From contig CAVZAH010000004.1 in NCBI GenBank assembly GCA_963773275.1, positions 186,001 to 250,000 on the forward strand: a stretch of DNA of 64,000 bases, in the 5' to 3' direction. Below, piece by piece: positions 1 to 7,164 of this stretch. The first letter of the stretch is position 1. Each line of letters opens with the position of its first letter. Below the pieces are notes generated by a model. That model ran no database searches. It saw only the letters and a program-made list of their open reading frames with translations, and was not told the DNA's origin. Origin of the DNA: JAXDMK01 sp963773275 (GTDB taxonomy: Bacteria; Actinomycetota; Acidimicrobiia; Acidimicrobiales; AC-14). The position numbers were made by a program, and so were the translations under genes.

Positions 1-1
1 C

Positions 2-445
2 CGTTCGGCCCAGGGCGTCGACGGCGGCCGCCTCGCCCTCCTCCTGGCGGTGCTCGAGCGCGAGCTGCACCTCAAGCTCTCCACCACCGACGTCTTCGCC
101 CTGGCGGTGGGCGGCGTCCGGGTGGTGGAGCCGGGGGCCGACCTGGGCCTGGCGCTGGCGGTCGCGTCGTCGGCCTACAACCGGTCGCTGCCCGAGCACC
201 TGGTGGCGTGCGGCGAGATCGGCCTCGGCGGCGAGCTGCGCCTGGTCGGGCAGACCCCCCGGCGGCTGGCGGAGGCCGCCCGCCTGGGCTTCACCACCGC
301 CGTCGTGCCGGCCTCGGCCCCCGACCCACCCCCGGGGGTGCAGGTCATCCGGGCCGCCACGCTCACCGAGGCCATCGGTCGCCTGGGCCTCACCGCAATT
401 GCCGGCCCGGGGCCCCGACCGGTGGGGCATGACCGGGACGCCTGA
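2..445 (+). CDS. radA: DNA repair protein RadA, C-terminal part (truncated by window edge)
   Basis: This is the last ~147 residues of RadA/Sms, the RecA-like branch-migration ATPase of recombinational repair. What remains is the Lon-protease-like C-terminal domain: the family stretch with RLALLLAVLER near the start, then VGGVRVVEPGADLGLALA and GEIGLGGELRLV. The zinc finger, Walker A and KNRFG motif would lie upstream of the window. The reading frame is open from base 2. disA follows 70 bp downstream on the same strand, and radA-disA is a common actinobacterial and Firmicute pairing that couples repair to DNA-integrity scanning. The last 15 or so residues are not conserved in the family. Confidence 0.93.
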   Translation, partial: RSAQGVDGGRLALLLAVLERELHLKLSTTDVFALAVGGVRVVEPGADLGLALAVASSAYNRSLPEHLVACGEIGLGGELRLVGQTPRRLAEAARLGFTTAVVPASAPDPPPGVQVIRAATLTEAIGRLGLTAIAGPGPRPVGHDRDA

Positions 446-514
446 CCGGGGGAACCGACGGCACGGATTGACCGGTAGAATGTCCGCCGTGAGCGGACGG
501 TCGGGGGGCTGACG

Positions 515-1588
515 GTGCCCGTCCGGCGCGACGTCGCCCTGATCGACGCGTTGGCCATGGTCTCCCCCGGCACACCGCTGCGCGACGGCCTCGACCGCAT
601 CCTCCAGGGCAGCCGGGGGGCGCTCATCGTCGTCGGCGACGGCCCCGAGGTGCTCGCCATCTGCTCCGGCGGCTTCCTGCTCGACGCCGAGTTCAGCCCC
701 CAGCGGCTGTCCGAGCTGGCCAAGATGGACGGGGCCATCATCCTGGCCTCCGACGCCAGCCGCATCGCCCGGGCCAACGTCCACCTCGTCCCCAATCCCA
801 ACGTCCCGACGTCGGAGACCGGCACCCGCCACCGCACCGCCGAGCGGGTGGCCCGCTCCATCCACGTCCCGGTGATCTCGGTGTCGGAGGACATGTCGGT
901 GATCGCCGTGTACCACGGCACCACCAAGCACCCGCTCGAGCTCACCACCCGCCTCCTCAACCGGGCCAACCAGGCCCTGCAGACCCTCGAGCGCTACAAG
1001 AACCGCCTCGACGCGGTCTCGGGGTCCCTGTCGGCCCTCGAGGTCGAAGACCTGGTCACGGTGCGCGACGTCGTCACCGTGCTGCAGCGCACCGAGATGG
1101 TGCGGCGCATCGCGGAGGAGATCCACGGCTACATCCTCGAGCTGGGCACCGACGGCCGCCTCATCCGCCTCCAGCTGGAGGAGCTGCTGGGCGGGGTGGA
1201 GGACGACCGCCGGCTGGTGATCAAGGACTACTTCCACGCCGACGCCAGCTGGCACCTGTCCGACGCCATGGAGGGCCTGGCCGACCTCACCACCGAGGAC
1301 ATGCTCGACCTCAAGTCGGTCACCGCCGTCCTCCACCTGTCGGGCAACGAGGCCGAGCTCGACGCCGGACTCCAACCCAAGGGCTACCGGCTCCTGCACA
1401 AGATCCCCCGCCTGCCGGAGGCCATCGTCGAGCGCATCGTCGAGCGCTTCGGCACCCTCACCAAGATCCTGCGGGCCACCGTCGACGACCTCGACGAGGT
1501 CGAGGGCGTGGGCGAGAGCCGGGCCCGGGCCATCCAGGAAGGCCTGTCCCGGCTGGCCGAGAGCAGCGTCCTCGACCGCTATGGGTGA
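515..1588 (+). CDS. disA: DNA integrity scanning protein DisA (diadenylate cyclase)
   Basis: DisA makes cyclic di-AMP from two ATP and senses branched DNA. The N-terminal DAC domain has the catalytic DGA motif at residues 72-74 and the RHR motif at 105-107. A helical linker follows, then a C-terminal helix-hairpin-helix DNA-binding domain (FGTLTKILRATVDDLDEVEGVGE). At 357 residues it matches the usual family length. The start chosen is a GTG that places the family N-terminus (ALIDALAMVSPGTPLRDGLD) at the usual distance. It follows radA and precedes carD. In other actinomycetes c-di-AMP controls potassium and osmolyte transport. The kdp operon lies at the other end of this window, but no direct link is visible. 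Confidence 0.96.
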   Translation: MPVRRDVALIDALAMVSPGTPLRDGLDRILQGSRGALIVVGDGPEVLAICSGGFLLDAEFSPQRLSELAKMDGAIILASDASRIARANVHLVPNPNVPTSETGTRHRTAERVARSIHVPVISVSEDMSVIAVYHGTTKHPLELTTRLLNRANQALQTLERYKNRLDAVSGSLSALEVEDLVTVRDVVTVLQRTEMVRRIAEEIHGYILELGTDGRLIRLQLEELLGGVEDDRRLVIKDYFHADASWHLSDAMEGLADLTTEDMLDLKSVTAVLHLSGNEAELDAGLQPKGYRLLHKIPRLPEAIVERIVERFGTLTKILRATVDDLDEVEGVGESRARAIQEGLSRLAESSVLDRYG

Positions 1589-1686
1589 CCGCACGCCCAC
1601 TGGGCGCGAGGCAGTTGGTGTACGGGCCCGTTACCTGGCACTCTGGAGTACGTCCCCACCAGCGCTTTTCCTTCCCTGGGAGCCGT

Positions 1687-2166
1687 ATGCCCTTCGATGT
1701 AGGTGACAAGGTCGTCTACCCCCACCACGGGGCGGCGGTCATCGAGCGGCGGGAACGTCGAGATGCCTTCGGGGCCGACCGGGAGTACCTGGTTCTGCGC
1801 CTGGCGTACGGCGACCTCACCCTCATGGTTCCGGCCGACAACACCGAAGAGGTCGGTTTGCGGGAGGTCATCAACGACGAGGAGGTCGAGGAGGTCTTCG
1901 CCGTCCTTCGCAAGAAGGAAGCGCGGATGCCCACCAACTGGTCGCGGCGGTTCAAGAACCACGTCGAGAAGCTGAAGTCGGGCGACATCTACCAGGTCGC
2001 CGAGGTGGTCCGGAACCTGTCGATCCGGGAGAAGGACAAGGGCCTGTCGGCGGGCGAGAAGCGCATGCTCACCAAGGCCCGGCAGATCCTCGTGTCCGAG
2101 CTCACGTTCGCCCTCAGCGTCACCGAGGAAGAGGCGGAAGCCAAGCTCGACGAGGCGCTCCCGTAG
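1687..2166 (+). CDS. carD: CarD/CdnL-family RNA polymerase-binding regulator
   Basis: CarD binds the RNA polymerase beta subunit and stabilises the open complex at rRNA and many other promoters. The ATG gives a 159-residue protein that begins directly with the RNAP-interacting domain (PFDVGDKVVYPHHGAAVIE). This is followed by the C-terminal helical domain with the conserved NWSRRFKNHVEKLKSGD stretch and a tail rich in acidic residues. An in-frame start 102 bp upstream exists but would add residues with no family counterpart. It sits upstream of rlmB; the ispD/ispF/cysS genes often found between carD and rlmB in actinobacteria are absent here. Confidence 0.96.
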   Translation: MPFDVGDKVVYPHHGAAVIERRERRDAFGADREYLVLRLAYGDLTLMVPADNTEEVGLREVINDEEVEEVFAVLRKKEARMPTNWSRRFKNHVEKLKSGDIYQVAEVVRNLSIREKDKGLSAGEKRMLTKARQILVSELTFALSVTEEEAEAKLDEALP

Positions 2167-2536
2167 CTCGTCCACCGGCTCCGGGGAGAGGCTCCCCCGG
2201 GCGTGGCAACCAGGCCTCCCGAGGGACGGGCGGCCAGGGCAGGAACTCCCCGGAAAGGGCGCCATCCGGCGGCGCGGGCAGGGCCCGGCCGCCTTCGCCC
2301 CGCTCCGGCAGCGCGGTCCCGGGCGGTGCGGTCCCGGGCGGTGCGGTCCCGGGCGGGGCGGCGTCGGGCCAGCCCCGCTCCCGCCCCTCGCGGGCGACGG
2401 CCCCGGGGCGACCGGCACCGGCGACCGGCGCAGGGCACGGGCGCAGGCCCGGGAACCGCGCCCCACCACCCCGACCCGGGCCCGGGCGGCGGACGCCGGC
2501 GGGCTCGGCGGGGAGCAGGTCGAAGGTCGCCAGGCG
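2167..2536 (+). other. Leader between carD and rlmB, open but without a start codon
   Basis: These 370 bases hold no separate gene. They contain three 15-bp direct repeats (2311-2355). The rlmB reading frame is open through the whole stretch but has no ATG, GTG or TTG before base 2537. A different frame starts at GTG 2203 behind a purine-rich stretch and encodes a very basic peptide, much like the basic N-terminal tail of mycobacterial TrmH proteins. A lost or gained base in this GC-rich stretch, natural or from sequencing, would join that tail to rlmB. Confidence 0.5.
2311..2355 (+). repeat. 15-bp tandem repeat, three copies
   Basis: The unit GTGCGGTCCCGGGCG occurs three times head to tail; the first copy starts GC instead of GT. 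The period is a multiple of three, so copy-number change would keep the reading frame. It lies in the leader of the rRNA methyltransferase gene. Confidence 0.9.
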
Positions 2537-3295
2537 GTGGCGGAGCTCCTGCGGTCCGGCCGGCGCAAGGTCTACGACGTCTGGCTGGCCGAGGGCGTCG
2601 ACCGGGCGCCCATCCTCGACGTGATCGTCGCCGAGGCCGAGCGGCGGCGCGTGCCGGTCCGCCACACCGCCCGGCCCGTCCTGGAGCGGGAGGCGGTCAC
2701 CGAGGCCCCCCAGGGCGTGCTGGCCCACGCGGCCGGCCTGCCCGAGGCCGACTTCGACGACCTCTGCCGCCCCGCCTCCCCCGGCGGCGGCCAGGACGAC
2801 GATCCGGGCCGCCGGCCGTTCGTGCTGGCCCTCGACGGGGTCACCGACCCCCGCAACGTCGGAGCCCTGCTGCGCAGCGCCGACGGGGCGGGAGCCACCG
2901 GCGCCGTGCTGCCCCGCCGGAGGGCGGCCCACGTCACCCCCGCCGTCACCAAGGCCGCGGCCGGCGCCGTCGAACACGTCCCCATCGCCCTGGTGCCCGG
3001 CCTGCCGTCGGCATTGGCCCGGGCCAAGGAGCTGGGCTGCTGGGTGGTCGGCCTGGCCGACGACGGCGACATCAGCCTGTTCGACCTCAACCTGGCCGCC
3101 GAGCCGCTCCTGCTGGTCGTCGGCTCCGAGGGCGAGGGCCTGTCCCGCCTGGTGCGGCAGCGGTGCGACGTGGTGGCGTCGATCCCCATGGCCGGTGCCC
3201 TGCCGTCCCTCAACGTGGCCGCGGCGGGCACCCTTGCCCTCTACGAGGTGGCCCGCCGGCGGGGCGACGGGGGGAATTTCCGCCCCGACCATTGA
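2537..3295 (+). CDS. rlmB: TrmH/SpoU-family 23S rRNA (guanosine-2'-O-)-methyltransferase
   Basis: This is a SPOUT-class RNA 2'-O-methyltransferase. The N-terminal L30-like RNA-binding domain (VWLAEGVDRAPILDVIVAEA) is followed by the knotted SAM domain, with motif I (LDGVTDPRNVGALLRSA), motif II (VVGSEGEGLSRLVR) and motif III (IPMAGALPSLNVAAA). RlmB methylates G2251 (E. coli numbering) of 23S rRNA; the exact target here is inferred from the family. The GTG used is the first start codon in this frame. It removes the family residues QVEGRQA encoded just upstream, so the true N-terminus is probably longer and may require a frameshift correction. carD-rlmB-sigH order supports the assignment. Confidence 0.85.
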   Translation: MAELLRSGRRKVYDVWLAEGVDRAPILDVIVAEAERRRVPVRHTARPVLEREAVTEAPQGVLAHAAGLPEADFDDLCRPASPGGGQDDDPGRRPFVLALDGVTDPRNVGALLRSADGAGATGAVLPRRRAAHVTPAVTKAAAGAVEHVPIALVPGLPSALARAKELGCWVVGLADDGDISLFDLNLAAEPLLLVVGSEGEGLSRLVRQRCDVVASIPMAGALPSLNVAAAGTLALYEVARRRGDGGNFRPDH

Positions 3296-3370
3296 AATGT
3301 TCACCTCCGCGTAAGACAATCGTCACGCAGCAACCCGTAGCAGTCGGCGTCGCACTCAGCAGGGAGCAGC

Positions 3371-4066
3371 TTGCCCTTCCTTCGCACACCCGCCCCGCCC
3401 GGCGTCGAAGCCACCGACGACAACCTGGTCACCCGTTCCCACCACGGCGAGGAGGAGGCGCTCAACCTCCTGCTCGAGCGCTACCGCCGCTTCGCCCGGG
3501 CCAAGGCCCGCGGCTACTTCATCGCCGGCGGCGACCTCGACGACCTCGAGCAGGAAGGCATGATCGGCCTGTTCAAGGCGGTGCGCGACTACCGGCCCGA
3601 CCGCGAGGCGTCGTTCCCCGCCTTCGCCGAGCTGTGCATCACCCGCCAGATCATCACCGCCATCAAGACCGCCACCCGCCAGAAGCACCGGCCGCTCAAC
3701 CAGTACGTCTCCCTGTGGGGACTGCGGATCGTCGACGATCCGGGCGAGCGGCTGGTCGACGAGCTGGCCCACCACCAGGTGCCCGACCCGGCCGACGAGC
3801 TGGTGTCGTCGGAGGACCTGGCCGCCATGCAGGCGTCGCTGGCCCGGATGCTCTCCGAGCTGGAGGTCGACGTGCTGGAGCTCTACGTGGAGGGACGCTC
3901 GTACCAGGAGATCGGCGAGCAGCTGGGCCGGCACGTGAAGTCGATCGACAACGCCCTCCAGCGAATCAAGCGCAAGCTGGAGGGCCACCTGGCGGCCCGG
4001 TCGGCCGTCGAGGTCGGCGACGACGCGTCGCCCCGCCTGGGTGCCCTCGCCGCCGCCACCGCCTGA
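3371..4066 (+). CDS. sigH: SigH (Spo0H)-like RNA polymerase sigma factor
   Basis: A sigma-70 family factor of 231 residues. Region 2 is clear (LLERYRRFARAKARGYF, then GGDLDDLEQEGMIGLFKAVRDY with the core-binding and -10 recognition helices), as is region 4 (VLELYVEGRSYQEIGEQLGR, a helix-turn-helix for -35 contact). It lacks region 1.1 and has a short region 3, like Bacillus SigH. In Firmicutes sigH also follows rlmB, so the neighbourhood supports the call. The start is a TTG preceded by AGGGAG at a good distance. Its regulon in this organism cannot be read from the sequence; sporulation should not be assumed. Confidence 0.9.
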   Translation: MPFLRTPAPPGVEATDDNLVTRSHHGEEEALNLLLERYRRFARAKARGYFIAGGDLDDLEQEGMIGLFKAVRDYRPDREASFPAFAELCITRQIITAIKTATRQKHRPLNQYVSLWGLRIVDDPGERLVDELAHHQVPDPADELVSSEDLAAMQASLARMLSELEVDVLELYVEGRSYQEIGEQLGRHVKSIDNALQRIKRKLEGHLAARSAVEVGDDASPRLGALAAATA

Positions 4067-4078
4067 CCTCCAACCAAG

Positions 4079-4152
4079 AGCCGGTGGTCGGATTCGAACC
4101 GACGGCCTGACGATTACAAGTCGCCTGCGCTACCGGACTGCGCCACACCGGC
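4079..4152 (-). tRNA. tRNA-Thr (anticodon TGT)
   Basis: Read on the minus strand, a 74-nt cloverleaf forms. The acceptor arms GCCGGTG and CACCGGC pair fully, followed by discriminator T. The anticodon arm GGCGA-CTTGTAA-TCGTC gives TGT, and the T arm contains GGTTCGAATCC. No CCA is encoded. It lies on the opposite strand just after sigH. Confidence 0.93.
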
Positions 4153-4368
4153 GTGGGGCCCAGGCTACCGAAGGCCCGACCGGGGGATGGCCGGATAGCC
4201 TGCGTACGTGCCGACCGAGCTTGGGCGACGACGCCAGTGCGACGGGACCGGGGCGCCCGCGCCACAGCGGTCGCCACACCGGTCGCCACGCCGGCTGTTC
4301 GACGACGGGCGACGAGCCGCATCCCGGGGGTCCTTGATCTTGGGGCTCCCGGCGGGCAGCCTGCACCC

Positions 4369-4626
4369 ATGGCACTCACGGACCGCGACCGGGCGATCCT
4401 CGACTTCGAGCGCACCTGGTGGAGAGAGCCGGGCTCGAAGGAGGCGGCCATCCGCCAGCGCTTCGCCGTCTCCCCGACCCGGTACTACCAGGTTCTCGGG
4501 GTCCTGCTCGCCTCGCCCGAGGCCCTCGCCTACGACCCGCTCGTCGTCCGCCGCCTGCGCCGCCTGCGCGTCGACCGCCGGCGGGCCCGCATCGAGGGTC
4601 GGCCGGCCGAGCGCCGGATCAGGTGA
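4369..4626 (+). CDS. DUF3263 domain protein
   Basis: A small (85-residue) actinobacterial protein of unknown biochemical role, matching DUF3263. It starts LTDRDRAILDFERTWWREPG and contains a helix-turn-helix-like segment (KEAAIRQRFAVSPTRYYQVL), ending with a basic tail that may bind nucleic acid. The start is the ATG 14 codons before the FERTWW stretch. In Mycobacterium tuberculosis the DUF3263 gene (Rv0430) lies directly before a LytR_C gene (Rv0431), the same arrangement as here. Confidence 0.88.
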   Translation: MALTDRDRAILDFERTWWREPGSKEAAIRQRFAVSPTRYYQVLGVLLASPEALAYDPLVVRRLRRLRVDRRRARIEGRPAERRIR

Positions 4627-4724
4627 CCGCCCTGGCCTGGCCCCCGCACCGGGCCGAGTACGTGCCGTGTCCGCCATTCCTTCCAGGTCCGCCGTGACCG
4701 CCACGCCGGCGAACCGCGCCGTCT

Positions 4725-4745
4725 CGACACCCCCAGGGGGTGTCG
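4725..4745. promoter_or_regulatory. 21-bp perfect palindrome, possible operator
   Basis: CGACACCCCC and GGGGGTGTCG flank a single A. With a one-base centre it is a poor RNA hairpin but a good dimeric-protein site. It lies 64 bp before the start of the LytR_C gene, after the DUF3263 gene. The function is inferred from symmetry alone. Confidence 0.4.
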
Positions 4746-4809
4746 ATCCGTGCCACTTCCCCTCGGGCGACTTCACCCCGCCCCGGCGGCCCCGGCGGCG
4801 GGGGTGCCC

Positions 4810-5373
4810 ATGGTGAACCGGCCCCCCGGCCGGGCCGGGGCCCGAACCGCGTCCGCCGGCAACAGCGCCGGGGCCCGAGGCGCGATCCTGCTGGCGGTGG
4901 CCGCCGTCCTCGGCATCGTCCTGCTCCAGGCCTTCGACACCGACGGCGGCTCCGGCGTGGGCGTCGACGTGGGAAGCACCACCCTCCCGCCGGGTGGGTC
5001 GTCCACCGACTCCACCCTCCCCCCCACCAACACCGTCCCCACCACCCCGCTGACGCGCACGCCGTCCGAGGTCACCGTGCTGGTGGCCAACGGCACCGGC
5101 ATCAAGGGGCTCGGGTCGACCAACGCCGACACCCTCAAGGCGCTGAGCTACAACACCCTCACCGCGGTCGACGCCACCAAGGCCCTCGACGCCACCACGA
5201 TCCAGTTCGCCGACGGCTACGAGGCCGAGGCCCGGGCCATAGCCCTCACCCTCGGGCTCCCGGTCACGGCGGTACAGCCGCTGAACTCGCCGCCCGTGCC
5301 CGACACCCAGGGCGCCAACGTCTTCGTGCTCCTGGGCGGCGTGGCGGTCGCCACCTCCACCACCCTCGCCTGA
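4810..5373 (+). CDS. Membrane-anchored LytR C-terminal domain protein
   Basis: A 187-residue protein: short N-terminal tail, one membrane segment (GAILLAVAAVLGIVLLQAF, residues ~24-42), a Pro/Thr/Ser-rich linker, then a LytR_C domain (EVTVLVANGTGIKGLGSTNADTL to the end). The domain is found at the C-terminus of LCP wall-polymer ligases and alone in actinobacterial proteins such as Rv0431. It lies outside the membrane; its ligand is unknown. The ATG was preferred over an upstream GTG because it places the membrane anchor close to the N-terminus. The DUF3263 neighbour supports the assignment. It converges on the lipoprotein gene with a gap of only 7 bp. Confidence 0.85.
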   Translation: MVNRPPGRAGARTASAGNSAGARGAILLAVAAVLGIVLLQAFDTDGGSGVGVDVGSTTLPPGGSSTDSTLPPTNTVPTTPLTRTPSEVTVLVANGTGIKGLGSTNADTLKALSYNTLTAVDATKALDATTIQFADGYEAEARAIALTLGLPVTAVQPLNSPPVPDTQGANVFVLLGGVAVATSTTLA

Positions 5374-5380
5374 GAGCGCC

Positions 5381-6253
5381 CTACGGGAGCCGGCGGGTCT
5401 CCGAGCGCACCTCGACCGTCATGGTGCCCGTCACCGGGGCGGCGTCGTCGCCACCGGGGCCGGTGAGGGTGACCAGGAAGTCGCCCTTGGTCAGCGACGA
5501 GGCCTTCTGCACCGATCCGTCCGACAGCACCCGGGTGGCGGACGCGCTGGTGGTCTCCACTCCCTCGAGGGCCACGGTGACCGTCCCCACCTTGCTCGAG
5601 CTCACCAGCGGCAGGCGGGTCTCGGACTGCAGCGACGCCACCTTGCGACCTCCCGACGAGCCCACCTTCACCAGCTTCCCGGTGCCCTCGAAGTGGGCCT
5701 CCACCCCACCGGGGAGGACGGGCCGGGAGTCGATCTTCCACTTCTCGCCGGGGGACAGCATCCGGTTGGGCGGCGCCGCGGCGGCCGCCGGGAGGAACTC
5801 GGGGAAGGCGAGGGGACCGAGCACACCGGGGGGCAGCCCTTCCACTGTCTCGACCGCCGAGAGCTGGGCGGCCCGGTCGAAGCGGACGACGAAGCTGCGA
5901 TCGGGCGATCCCGCCCGGCGCAGCACCACCCGCACCCGCACCTCCTCCGGTCCCGCGTCGAGGACGGTGTCGACGGCCTCGAGGACCGCCTCGTCGACCG
6001 TCCGCTCGGGAGCGGCGGTGCCCAGTCGGGTCTCGGTGACGGACCGCACCTTCAGCTCGTAGCGGAAGGTGTCGCCGACCTTGGGCCGGAAGCCGACCTG
6101 CACCTTCTCCTCGCTGCACGCGGCCAGTGCCGGGGACAGCCCCACCACTCCGGCCAGCAGGAGGGCGGGCAGCCGAGGCCGCCGAGGCCGCCGAGGCACG
6201 CGGGAAGGCCGATACACACCGAGCAGGGGCATTGCGGGCCAAGATACCGGCAT
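5381..6253 (-). CDS. Secreted lipoprotein, resembles DUF6263 proteins
   Basis: A 290-residue predicted lipoprotein. A basic N-region (RPSRVPRRPRRPRLP) precedes a hydrophobic stretch and the lipobox LAAC. The mature part has repeated beta-strand pattern, with phrases such as RPKVGDTFRYELKVRS and SPGEKWKIDSRPVLPGG that recur in actinobacterial lipoproteins of this type. Function is unknown. A second in-frame ATG at 6232 is equally possible. The 5' end faces otsB with only about 40 bp between the starts. The 5' end also carries three GCCGAGGCC-type 9-bp repeats encoding the RRPRRPR stretch. Confidence 0.75.
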   Translation of the reverse strand: MPVSWPAMPLLGVYRPSRVPRRPRRPRLPALLLAGVVGLSPALAACSEEKVQVGFRPKVGDTFRYELKVRSVTETRLGTAAPERTVDEAVLEAVDTVLDAGPEEVRVRVVLRRAGSPDRSFVVRFDRAAQLSAVETVEGLPPGVLGPLAFPEFLPAAAAAPPNRMLSPGEKWKIDSRPVLPGGVEAHFEGTGKLVKVGSSGGRKVASLQSETRLPLVSSSKVGTVTVALEGVETTSASATRVLSDGSVQKASSLTKGDFLVTLTGPGGDDAAPVTGTMTVEVRSETRRLP

Positions 6254-6294
6254 GGCCCTCGCCCGCGCCCTTTCCCGGTGATCCGGCCCCCGGA

Positions 6295-7164
6295 GTGATC
6301 CCGGTCCCCGGCGTGATCGCGGACTTCGCAGACCACGCCGGGTCGGCCGGCGTGTTCTCCGACTTCGACGGCACCCTGGCCGCCATCGTCGACGACCCGG
6401 CCTCGGCCCGACCCCTCACCGGGGCGGCCGACGCGCTGGAGGCGCTGGCCCGCCGCTACGCCCGGGTGGGCGTGATCTCGGGCCGCCCCGGCGCCTTCCT
6501 GGCCGAGCACCTGGGCGGGCGGGGCGTGGCCCTCACCGGTCTCTACGGGCTGGAGGTGGTGACCCCCGACGGGGTCCGTCCCGTCCAGGCGGCCAAGGCG
6601 TGGCGCAGCGTGGTGGAGGACGTGGCCGCCCGGGCCGAGGCCGAGCTGCCCCCCGCCCTCGGCGTGGAGCGCAAGGACCTGTCGGTGGCCGTCCACTTCC
6701 GGGTCTCGCCCGGATACGCCGACCTGGCCCGGCGCTGGGCGGAGGACGCCGCCGCCCGCTCGGGGCTGGCCGTCCACCCGGCCCGGATGTCGTACGAGCT
6801 GCGCCCGCCGCTGCCCCACGACAAGGGGCTGGTGCTGTCCCAGTCGGCGGCCGGGCTCACCCACGTGCTGTTCCTGGGCGACGACCGCGGTGACCTCGAG
6901 GCCTTCGACGCCCTCGACGAACTGGTGGCCGGCGGAGGCGTGTGCGCCACCCGGGTGGCGGTCCGCAGCCCGGAGTCGCCGGGCGAGCTGCTGGCCCGGG
7001 CCGACCTGGTGGTGGACGGCCCCGAGGGCGCCCTCAGCCTGCTCCTGGCCCTGGTCGAAGCCCCCTGGCCGTCCCCGGCCCCCCCGGCCACCGAGACCCG
7101 TCCTCCGACCCCACAGACGGCGACCCCACAGACGGCCGCCCCGGACGGGTCGCACCAGCTGTAG
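6295..7164 (+). CDS. otsB: Trehalose-6-phosphate phosphatase
   Basis: OtsB removes phosphate from trehalose 6-phosphate to give trehalose. It is a HAD-superfamily phosphatase: motif I FSDFDGTLA, motif II region VGVISGRPG, cap domain, a lysine in HDKGLVL, and motif IV FLGDDRGDLEAFDAL. The start is uncertain: GTG 6295 or GTG 6313, both just before the FADHAG stretch; upstream sequence in frame looks non-coding. The 3' end contains a duplicated 15-bp unit and overlaps the 3' end of otsA on the other strand by 131 bp, so the last ~43 residues of both proteins share DNA and are unlikely to be functional core. Confidence 0.92.
   Translation: MIPVPGVIADFADHAGSAGVFSDFDGTLAAIVDDPASARPLTGAADALEALARRYARVGVISGRPGAFLAEHLGGRGVALTGLYGLEVVTPDGVRPVQAAKAWRSVVEDVAARAEAELPPALGVERKDLSVAVHFRVSPGYADLARRWAEDAAARSGLAVHPARMSYELRPPLPHDKGLVLSQSAAGLTHVLFLGDDRGDLEAFDALDELVAGGGVCATRVAVRSPESPGELLARADLVVDGPEGALSLLLALVEAPWPSPAPPATETRPPTPQTATPQTAAPDGSHQL

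Noticed and set aside
1579..2568. Long minus-strand open frame over carD
   Set aside because: Codon composition is a mirror of the plus-strand gene; no family similarity, and carD is certain.
3296..3370. Possible promoter or hairpin between rlmB and sigH
   Set aside because: The AATGTTCACC...GTCACGCAGCAACCC stretch shows no clear -10/-35 pair or hairpin.
4041..4337. Short plus-strand open frame over tRNA-Thr (GGRIRTDGLT-type peptide)
   Set aside because: This peptide is the well-known false translation of a tRNA gene on the other strand.
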